A stretch of 17,623 bases of DNA from Candidatus Aenigmatarchaeota archaeon (lineage in GTDB: Archaea; Aenigmatarchaeota; Aenigmatarchaeia; QMZP01): positions 1 to 17,623 of the forward strand of contig QMZP01000002.1 in the NCBI GenBank assembly GCA_003663225.1, written 5' to 3'. Positions within the stretch are counted from its first letter, which is position 1, and every line of letters starts with the position of its first letter. The notes under the pieces are model-generated. The model was not told the origin of the DNA and searched no databases. It saw nothing but the letters and a program-made list of their open reading frames with translations. A program made the position numbers and the translations under genes. Below are positions 13,625 to 17,623 of the stretch, in pieces.

Positions 13625-14383
13625 ATGGAAATTCTGATAGGCATGCTCGTGCTGGCGGGTGTGATGGCATTCATCATGGAGTGCGTTGATGCATCGTTGG
13701 GCATGGGGTACGGCACCGTGCTCTCCCCGGTTCTCATAATAATGGGCTTCAGCCCACTTCTCGTCGTGCCGTCCATACTGCTGTCCCAGGCGGCCGGGGG
13801 ATTCACAGCTTCGCTGTTCCACCACAAGTTCAAGAACGTAGAGTTCTGCAGGAGGTCGAAGGATTCGCTGATAGTTTACATAATAACACTGTCGGGAGTC
13901 GCTGCGACAGTGATCGCGGCTCTCATAGCGGTGAGCATACCCAAGGTCTACCTGAACACGTACATAGGCCTGCTGGTCGCCATAATGGGCATAATACTGG
14001 CATCCAGTATTACCTTCAGGTTCACGTGGAAAAGGATGGTCGGGGTTGGCGTGATAAGCTCGTTCAACAAGGGGATGTCCGGTGGGGGCTTCGGTCCTGT
14101 TGTGACAGGGGGCCAGATGATAGCCGGCCAGAACCACAAGAACGCCATAGGTTGCACCACGGCCGCAGAGGCGCCCATATGCATAGCGGGCTTCTTGATA
14201 TACCTGCTGTTCAACGGCATCGCCAACTGGTGGCTGCCCCTCGTGCTCTTTGCAGGCGCTGCCCTGGCGGCTCCTATTGGGGCATTCACCACCAGCAAGA
14301 TGGAATCCGGAAGGTTCAAGAGGATATTGGGCCTGCTTATAATGGTGCTCGGCATATGGACGCTGTGGAAGACCTATATGTGA
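13625..14383 (+). CDS. TauE/SafE (TSUP) family membrane permease
   Basis: An integral membrane transporter of the sulfite/organosulfonate exporter family; the substrate is unknown. The 252 residues contain about seven to eight hydrophobic segments arranged as two repeats. Each has the family's glycine-rich motif: GMGYGTVLSPVLIIMGF (about residues 26-42) and GMSGGGFGPVVTGG (about 149-162). A QAAGGFTASLFHHKF segment follows the first repeat, as usual. The TATA box 26 nt upstream and no SD indicate a leaderless mRNA, and a perfect palindrome lies at the start site, so expression is probably repressible. It is divergent from an AbrB-like regulator. Sulfite, sulfoacetate or another small anion is possible. 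Confidence 0.9.
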   Translation: MEILIGMLVLAGVMAFIMECVDASLGMGYGTVLSPVLIIMGFSPLLVVPSILLSQAAGGFTASLFHHKFKNVEFCRRSKDSLIVYIITLSGVAATVIAALIAVSIPKVYLNTYIGLLVAIMGIILASSITFRFTWKRMVGVGVISSFNKGMSGGGFGPVVTGGQMIAGQNHKNAIGCTTAAEAPICIAGFLIYLLFNGIANWWLPLVLFAGAALAAPIGAFTTSKMESGRFKRILGLLIMVLGIWTLWKTYM

Positions 14384-14423
14384 CACCCAAAGCATATTTT
14401 GCAAAGCATGTTATTCCATACAG

Positions 14424-14462
14424 AAATCTTTAAAAGGTGGGGCCCGTGGGAAATCTTAAAAA
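14424..14462 (+). promoter_or_regulatory. Tandem TATA-like repeats before the 128-aa gene
   Basis: AAATCTTTAAAA (14424-14435) and AAATCTTAAAAA (14451-14462) are near-identical and 27 nt apart, each resembling a BRE plus TATA box. The second predicts a start near 14486, giving a leader of about 7 nt for the ATG at 14493. The first would start near 14458. Confidence 0.45.
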
Positions 14463-14492
14463 TCTTAGATCCAATCCTTAATCGCAGGTAAA

Positions 14493-14879
14493 ATGAAAAA
14501 GCGCTCCAAGTACCTGGGCGAAAAAGCACTTGGGCGCTACACGCACTGCTTCCAGGACGCGTACAAGAAGGCGTACACTGGGACAATGGACTTCCTTGCG
14601 GAATACATATCCCCGATATCTCTGGCATGCATTCCGGTAGGGATGGCAATGGCACTCTCGGACTGCGATGGTATGCGCGAGGCGGGCTACATGCTCGTCG
14701 GCGCAGGCGTCGCTGAGGGAGTGGAGTGTATAAAGAAGCGCGGAGAGAAGAAGGAACGCAACAACCTTGCTCGAGAGGTGAAACGCCTCAGAGGCGAGAT
14801 CAAGGAGATAAGGCAATTAGAGGAAGAGGAGATAGAATTGTTGTCAGATGAGCTAGAAGCAAAAGAGCACGCAGCCTGA
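14493..14879 (+). CDS. Unknown membrane protein with C-terminal coiled coil
   Basis: I do not recognise this 128-residue protein. A basic N-terminal region (residues 1-28) is followed by two hydrophobic stretches, about 36-55 (ISPISLACIPVGMAMAL) and 64-80 (AGYMLVGAGVAEGVECI). After these come a basic patch (KKRGEKKERN) and a highly charged heptad-like helix (about 88-125) that ends EAKEHAA and should form a coiled coil. The two membrane passes would leave both ends on the same side, probably the cytoplasm by the positive-inside rule. Codon use is like the neighbours. There is only a weak AGGT before the ATG; its promoter lies close. A scaffold or phage-like accessory role is possible but not shown. 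Confidence 0.72.
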   Translation: MKKRSKYLGEKALGRYTHCFQDAYKKAYTGTMDFLAEYISPISLACIPVGMAMALSDCDGMREAGYMLVGAGVAEGVECIKKRGEKKERNNLAREVKRLRGEIKEIRQLEEEEIELLSDELEAKEHAA

Positions 14880-14937
14880 AACAGTGCGGGGGCGACCCCG
14901 GTATTTGTTTAGGGTGGCCCATATATCCCGGAAATGC

Positions 14938-14947
14938 TTAAATATTC
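14938..14947 (+). promoter_or_regulatory. Promoter of tRNA-Gly
   Basis: CTTAAATATT is centred about 30 nt before the tRNA 5' end at 14973, giving a start a few nt upstream of the tRNA. Confidence 0.5.
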
Positions 14948-14972
14948 TGAAGGTTAGAATAAGACAAAGAGC

Positions 14973-15117
14973 GCGACCGTAGTCTAGTGGTAGGATCCAG
15001 ACCACTTGGAAAACATGATTTCCAGAGATGATTGGGATAACGGGACAGTACGCTGATGCGTGCTGCCTGTCCAAGCCTTCCAAGCCTGTGACCCGGGTTC
15101 GAATCCCGGCGGTCGCA
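14973..15117 (+). tRNA. tRNA-Gly(TCC) with a 74-nt intron in the anticodon arm
   Basis: Acceptor GCGACCG (14973-14979) pairs with CGGTCGC (15110-15116), and A73 is at 15117; no CCA is encoded. The D-arm is GTCT-AGTGGTA-GGAT, typical of archaeal tRNA-Gly, and the T-arm is CCGGG-TTCGAAT-CCCGG. The intact anticodon loop CTTCCAA (15077-15083) and 3' stem strand GCCTG lie in the second exon. The 5' strand is split: CAG (14998-15000) is followed by an insert. Exons 14973-15000 and 15075-15117 give a 71-nt mature tRNA with a perfect CAGGC/GCCTG stem. Cutting 1-3 nt later would place A opposite C at 30-40. The gene ends 3 nt before the convergent HIT gene's stop. Confidence 0.85.
15001..15074 (+). 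other. Intron of tRNA-Gly(TCC), noncanonical position
   Basis: Placed between positions 29 and 30 to give a fully paired anticodon stem; boundaries shifted by 1-3 nt (to 15004-15077) give the same length but an A30-C40 mismatch. CTTGG (15005-15009) can pair with CCAAG (15071-15075), but I do not find a standard 3-4-3 bulge-helix-bulge, so a relaxed motif would be needed. Confidence 0.6.
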
Positions 15118-15120
15118 TCC

Positions 15121-15723
15121 CTAGAAGTCGAAGCTTATGCCGTCCTCGTCCTCGAAGTCTTTGAACTCCTTCTTGACCTGCTTCTTCTTATGCTCTTCGC
15201 CTTCTGGTTGCTTCAGTGATGACGGCTTAGGGACGCTCTCAAGGGAAGGCCTTTCCACGGGCTCCGGCTCCGGACGAGGCTGCTCTGTGGGCTTCCCGGA
15301 CGCCTTGGTTATGCCCTCTGCTATCTGGTCCATCGTCTTCTCGTCGAGCCTCTTGGAAGAGAGTATGCTCTCAAGGCCCGGCGGCGTCTCGGTAGAGAAT
15401 CTCGGTATGACGTGGAAATGCACGTGAGCCACCACCTGCCCGGCTGCCTGGCCGTTGCTGTTGGCGACTGATATGCCCTGTGCGTTCACGCCCTTCATGA
15501 CCATGGAAGCGAGTTTCTTTATCGATGCGAAGTAGTTCCCGGCCTCTCCATCCGGCATTTCCATAAGAGTCTCGTAATGCTTCTTTGGTATGACCAGCGT
15601 GTGTCCAGGGTTCCTCGGGTTTATGTCAAGGAACGCCAGCGTGTCGGCATCCTCGTACACCTTCTTTGCAGGTATCTCTCCCCTGGCTATCCTGCAGAAC
15701 AAGCATTTGCTCTCGTCCACCAT
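15121..15723 (-). CDS. HIT family hydrolase with a long charged C-terminal tail
   Basis: A histidine-triad nucleotide-binding protein, expected to hydrolyse adenosine-5'-phosphoramidate or dinucleoside polyphosphates. The HIT domain covers about residues 5-115: CLFCRIARGEIPAKKVYED at the start (C7 and C10 may bind zinc), FLDINPRNPGHTLVIPKKH (about 31-49), and the active-site triad HVHFH (100-104). Usual length is 110-170; here a tail of about 75 residues follows, rich in P, E, K and S and ending in the acidic FKDFEDEDGISFDF, which looks disordered. ATTTATATA on the minus strand (15754-15746) lies about 27 nt before the ATG with no SD, so the mRNA is leaderless. The stop nearly abuts the convergent tRNA-Gly. 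Confidence 0.92.
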   Translation of the reverse strand: MVDESKCLFCRIARGEIPAKKVYEDADTLAFLDINPRNPGHTLVIPKKHYETLMEMPDGEAGNYFASIKKLASMVMKGVNAQGISVANSNGQAAGQVVAHVHFHVIPRFSTETPPGLESILSSKRLDEKTMDQIAEGITKASGKPTEQPRPEPEPVERPSLESVPKPSSLKQPEGEEHKKKQVKKEFKDFEDEDGISFDF

Positions 15724-15745
15724 GATTATCTCTTGGTCCCCCTGT

Positions 15746-15754
15746 TATATAAAT
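15746..15754 (-). promoter_or_regulatory. TATA box of the HIT gene (leaderless)
   Basis: ATTTATATA on the minus strand is about 27 nt from the ATG at 15723 and starts only 6 nt after the 3' end of the upstream tRNA-Pro gene. Confidence 0.6.
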
Positions 15755-15773
15755 GTAGATGGGGCCACTGAGA

Positions 15774-15816
15774 TATCCAGCTCCGCCGGATGCGCCTGTT
15801 GCGCACCAGCAGCGCG
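15774..15816 (-). other. Intron 2 of tRNA-Pro, T-loop 59/60 site
   Basis: A 43-nt intron. T-loop bases 54-57 (TTCA) pair with TGGA at 15779-15776 (one T-G wobble), next to the intact T-stem. Bulges AA^C and TA^T flank the 4-bp helix, so the bulge-helix-bulge is essentially complete. Confidence 0.8.
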
Positions 15817-15837
15817 TTTGAACTCAGGTCGCAGGCT

Positions 15838-15916
15838 TTTCTGCGAATCCTTTCCGTTTTTTCCGCGGACGCTTTGAACTGATGCTGGCATTCGCCAATG
15901 AAACGAAAAGGGCTCT
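15838..15916 (-). other. Intron 1 of tRNA-Pro, canonical 37/38 site
   Basis: A 79-nt intron after G37. Loop bases 32-35 (TTTG) pair with CAGA at 15843-15840 just before the 3' splice site (one T-G wobble), giving the 4-bp central helix of a bulge-helix-bulge with 3-nt bulges. Confidence 0.8.
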
Positions 15917-15988
15917 CCCAAAGCCTGAATGCTGCCAAGCTACACCATGGCCCCTTATTGCAATCGCTCTATTATGATAATGTGAAGG

Positions 15989-15998
15989 TTTTTATAAA
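15989..15998. promoter_or_regulatory. Bidirectional TATA box for tRNA-Pro and tRNA-Thr
   Basis: GGTTTTTATAAAACC (15987-16001) is nearly palindromic. On the plus strand its centre is about 28 nt before tRNA-Thr at 16022. On the minus strand it is about 40 nt before tRNA-Pro at 15954, allowing a 14-nt leader. No other good TATA box lies in the 67-nt gap for tRNA-Pro. Confidence 0.5.
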
Positions 15999-16021
15999 AC
16001 CAGCTTATATTTCATAGATAG

Positions 16022-16136
16022 GCCTCGGTAGCTCAGCTGGTAGAGCGACCGCTTCGTACGAAACGGCTGCCTCGCTCGCGCGAGGGAGACCGCCCTGAAA
16101 AGCGGTAGGTCGGGGGTTCGAAACCCTCCCGGGGCT
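16022..16136 (+). tRNA. tRNA-Thr(CGT) with a 42-nt intron
   Basis: Acceptor GCCTCGG (16022-16028) pairs with CCGGGGC (16129-16135), with one T-G. The discriminator is T73 (16136), the usual base in archaeal tRNA-Thr. The D-arm is GCTC-AGCTGGTA-GAGC, the anticodon stem ACCGC/GCGGT (16048-16052/16102-16106), and the T-arm GGGGG-TTCGAAA-CCCTC. With the intron at 37/38 the loop is TTCGTA plus A, anticodon CGT, and the mature length is 73 nt. The alternative of cutting six bases earlier gives loop CTGAAAA, anticodon GAA (Phe), with an equally long intron. I prefer Thr for T73, the canonical site, and a 3' splice context GAAA^AGC shared with tRNA-Pro intron 1. Confidence 0.75.
16059..16100 (+). other. 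Intron of tRNA-Thr(CGT)
   Basis: Contains a strong hairpin, CCTCGC (16070-16075) and GCGAGG (16080-16085) with loop TCGC, extended by CGG/CCG. The central helix TTCG/CTGA (16053-16056/16095-16098) forms three of four pairs, so the splice motif is slightly imperfect. Confidence 0.6.
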
Positions 16137-16137
16137 C

Positions 16138-16143
16138 TTTTTT
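16138..16143 (+). terminator. T-run terminator after tRNA-Thr
   Basis: Six T residues begin one base after the discriminator of tRNA-Thr, a usual archaeal stable-RNA termination signal. Confidence 0.5.
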
Positions 16144-16152
16144 CTGGAAAAC

Positions 16153-16160
16153 TTTAAATA
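16153..16160 (+). promoter_or_regulatory. Promoter of the ABC exporter operon
   Basis: TTTAAATA at 16153-16160 predicts a start near 16183. GGAGG at 16204-16208 then serves the ATG at 16221, at a rather long 12-nt spacing. Confidence 0.5.
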
Positions 16161-16220
16161 TAAGAACACATATCATTTAGATATATCGAATCGACATACT
16201 ATTGGAGGCACACGGGCGAC

Positions 16221-17210
16221 ATGGCAGCGATTGAGATAAAGAACCTGAGGAAGGAGTTCAACCATGGCTTAAAGGCAGTCGATGGTATAGACTTGGAGGT
16301 CAAGAAGGGCGAGATATTCGGCCTGCTCGGCCCTAATGGTGCGGGGAAGACCACGACCATAAGGATGCTCGCTACCATGACGATGCCCACGTCAGGGATA
16401 GCGAAAGTGTGCGGGATAGATGTGATGTCGGACCCGGATTCTGTGAGGAGATGCATAGGCATAGTGTTCCAGGACCCTGCGCTGGACGACCAGTTGACGG
16501 GGAGAGAGAACCTGGACTTCCATGCCAGGATGTATGGCATACCCAGGGGTGAAAGGGAGAAGAGGATAGACGACGTCCTGGAGCTCGTGGAGTTGAAGGA
16601 AAGGGCGGACGACCTCGCGGAGAAGTATTCCGGAGGCATGAAGCGCAGGCTAGAGATAGCTAGGGGGCTCATACACAGGCCCAAGGTATTGTTCCTGGAC
16701 GAACCCACGCTGGGGCTTGATGCGCAGACAAGAAGGGTGATATGGGAGCACATAAAGAAGCTCAACAAGAGGTACGGGATAACCATAATACTTACGACCC
16801 ATTACATGGAGGAGGCCGACTCCCTGTGCGGCCGCGTGGCCATAGTGGACCACGGGAAGATACTGGCCGTTGACAAGCCTTCTAAGCTCAAGGAATCCCT
16901 GGGAGGCGACGTGATAACGCTGAAGGTGAACGACAGCAGGAAGACTGCGGACTTGGCAAGAGAGCTGAAAGGAGCCAACAGGATTAAGGTGCATGACGGC
17001 TCTGTATCGATATCCATGGCCAATGCAGGCAGCGCTATACCGGGGCTGCTTAGGAAGGCAGAGGGTTTGGGGATAAATGTGGAATCGGTCGATCTCCACA
17101 AGCCGACGCTTGAGGATGTTTTCATACACTACACGGGCAAGACTATCAGGGAGCACGAGGCGAGCTCCTCTGATATGGCAAAAAGGATAATGAGGGCGAG
17201 GATGAGGTGA
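16221..17210 (+). CDS. ABC transporter ATP-binding protein (DrrA-like, ABC-2 type)
   Basis: The ATPase that powers an ABC-2 exporter at the cytoplasmic face of the membrane; the substrate is unknown (drugs, lipids or glycans in relatives). The 329 residues have Walker A GPNGAGKT (37-44), Q-loop Q84 in VFQDPALDDQLTG, signature YSGGM (136-140), Walker B VLFLDE (156-161), and H-loop H194 in LTTHYMEEAD. A C-terminal domain (about 225-305) ending HKPTLEDVFIHYTGKTI is typical of daunorubicin-resistance DrrA proteins. The permease starts 4 nt after the stop, so the two are cotranscribed and coupled. No marker of the substrate is visible nearby. Confidence 0.95.
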   Translation: MAAIEIKNLRKEFNHGLKAVDGIDLEVKKGEIFGLLGPNGAGKTTTIRMLATMTMPTSGIAKVCGIDVMSDPDSVRRCIGIVFQDPALDDQLTGRENLDFHARMYGIPRGEREKRIDDVLELVELKERADDLAEKYSGGMKRRLEIARGLIHRPKVLFLDEPTLGLDAQTRRVIWEHIKKLNKRYGITIILTTHYMEEADSLCGRVAIVDHGKILAVDKPSKLKESLGGDVITLKVNDSRKTADLARELKGANRIKVHDGSVSISMANAGSAIPGLLRKAEGLGINVESVDLHKPTLEDVFIHYTGKTIREHEASSSDMAKRIMRARMR

Positions 17211-17214
17211 TGGC

Positions 17215-17623
17215 ATGGGAACGGGAATGAACGCGATATACGTCATATGGCTCCGTGAGATGAAGAAGTATGTGAGGAACAAGAGCAGGCTTGTAGGCAA
17301 CCTAATGATGCCCTTCCTGTTCCTTGCGTTCATGGGAACGGGATTCAACTCCATAATATCAACAGGACTTCCTGCAGGCGTGTCATACATGGATTTCCTG
17401 GCCCCGGGCATAGTAGCCATGGGCCTCCTGTTTTCTTCGATGTTCGCCGGAGTGTCAATATTATGGGACAGGCAGTTCGGATTCCTCAAGGAGATAATGG
17501 TAGCCCCTGTGAGCAGGACTTCGATCGTGATAGGAAGGATATTTGCAGGCATGACGAGCGGCATAATCCAGGCGTTTATAATACTCGGCATAAGCGTGCT
17601 GCTGGGAGTCAATATTACTAGCA
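17215..17623 (+). CDS. ABC-2 type transporter permease (cut by window edge)
   Basis: Membrane partner of the preceding ATPase. The first 136 residues are present, beginning MGTGMNAIYVIWLREMKKYVRNKSR, the usual ABC-2 start with a cytoplasmic coupling helix (WLREMKKYVRNK). Hydrophobic segments follow at about 26-42 (LVGNLMMPFLFLAFMG), 62-80 (APGIVAMGLLFSSMFAG), and about 108-130 (GRIFAGMTSGIIQAFIILG). The segment WDRQFGFLKEIMVAPVSR (about 84-101) is the DrrB/ABC-2 signature loop. The start at 17215 is fixed by GAGGTGAT (17205-17211) overlapping the ATPase stop. An ATG at 17210 is out of frame and terminates at once. The 3' end lies beyond the window. Confidence 0.93.
   Translation, partial: MGTGMNAIYVIWLREMKKYVRNKSRLVGNLMMPFLFLAFMGTGFNSIISTGLPAGVSYMDFLAPGIVAMGLLFSSMFAGVSILWDRQFGFLKEIMVAPVSRTSIVIGRIFAGMTSGIIQAFIILGISVLLGVNITS

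Larger units (their letters stand above)
15760..15954 (-). tRNA. tRNA-Pro(TGG) with two introns, one in the T-loop
   Basis: On the minus strand acceptor GGGGCCA (15954-15948) pairs exactly with TGGCCCC (15767-15761), and A73 is at 15760. The D-arm is GTGT-AGCTTGGCA-GCAT. The anticodon stem CAGGC (15927-15923) pairs with GCCTG (15836-15832). The loop is TTTGGG (15922-15917) plus A38 (15837), giving anticodon TGG. The T-stem CTGAG (15827-15823) pairs with CTCAG (15772-15768), and the T-loop is TTCAAA (15822-15817) plus T60 (15773). Exons 15954-15917, 15837-15817 and 15773-15760 join to a 73-nt tRNA. Every stem is paired, with G-T wobbles only in the D-arm. Proline identity also fits the GGGGCC start. 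The split T-loop would hide it from simple scans. Confidence 0.88.

Noticed and set aside
13498..13833. N-terminal extension of the AbrB-like frame to 170 codons
   Set aside because: The extra part lies over the tauE coding sequence and the repeat-rich promoter. A TATA box 25 nt before the ATG at 13497 fits the short form.
14973..15020. tRNA-Pro reading of the first tRNA (CTTGGA as anticodon loop, canonical intron)
   Set aside because: The preceding stem would be GACCA with no matching TGGTC downstream. The acceptor and D-arm are of glycine type and a full TTCCAAG loop is present in the second exon.
16070..16085. CCTCGC/GCGAGG hairpin as a terminator or attenuator
   Set aside because: It lies inside the tRNA-Thr intron and is adequately explained as intron structure.
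16053..16094. Phe(GAA) splicing as the primary reading of the third tRNA
   Set aside because: It requires a noncanonical intron at 31/32 with no central helix and a T73 that is atypical for tRNA-Phe. Kept as a finding, not as the main call.
16650..17612. 320-codon minus-strand frame over the ABC genes
   Set aside because: Complement of the well-conserved ABC ATPase and permease; its composition has no protein signature.
1..17623. CRISPR arrays, insertion sequences, rRNA genes or origin-like repeats
   Set aside because: No regularly spaced repeats, transposase-like frames, terminal inverted repeats or rRNA segments were seen on reading both strands.

Overview
The window is archaeal. It carries an exosome (Rrp4-Rrp41-Rrp42), 20S proteasome alpha and beta subunits, SBDS, eL43, RNA polymerase subunit RpoP, prefoldin beta, the termination nuclease aCPSF1/FttA, TATA boxes about 26 nt before several start codons, and intron-split tRNAs. 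Gene content, heavy use of AGG (Arg) and ATA (Ile), a bacterial-type phosphoglycerate mutase and introns at odd tRNA positions suggest a small-genome archaeon, perhaps DPANN/Micrarchaeota. That placement is inference; no taxonomic marker was searched.

Layout. (1) 1-2922: the 3' half of serS, a small membrane-anchored unknown, gpmI, and an unknown 116-aa gene convergent with gpmI. (2) 3060-7811, plus strand: the proteasome-exosome superoperon (psmA, SBDS, rrp4, rrp41, rrp42, eL43, rpoP, prefoldin beta, UPF0147). (3) 7812-9179: an HTH gene remnant, a GNAT acetyltransferase, SepF, and a decayed-looking coding stretch. (4) 9180-13497, minus strand: AbrB-like protein, a three-gene cluster matching ArvA-ArvB-ArvC (Era-like GTPase, DUF2073, zinc ribbon), psmB, and aCPSF1/FttA. 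(5) 13625-14879: a TauE/SafE permease and an unknown membrane/coiled-coil protein. (6) 14973-16136: three tRNA genes carrying four introns, around a HIT-family gene. tRNA-Gly(TCC) has a noncanonical intron. tRNA-Pro(TGG), on the minus strand, has two introns, one inside the T-loop. tRNA-Thr(CGT) can also be read as tRNA-Phe(GAA). (7) 16221-17623: an ABC exporter ATPase and the start of its permease.

How the genes work together. Regions 2 and 4 hold the machinery for RNA 3' processing and decay, transcription termination, protein degradation and ribosome maturation. The Arv cluster, SepF and the ABC exporter concern the membrane and division. First genes of transcription units are often leaderless (gpmI, GNAT, abrB, tauE, HIT). 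Genes inside operons mostly have a GGTG Shine-Dalgarno core 5-6 nt before the start. The most unusual material is the tRNA block and the repeat-rich abrB/tauE divergent promoter.
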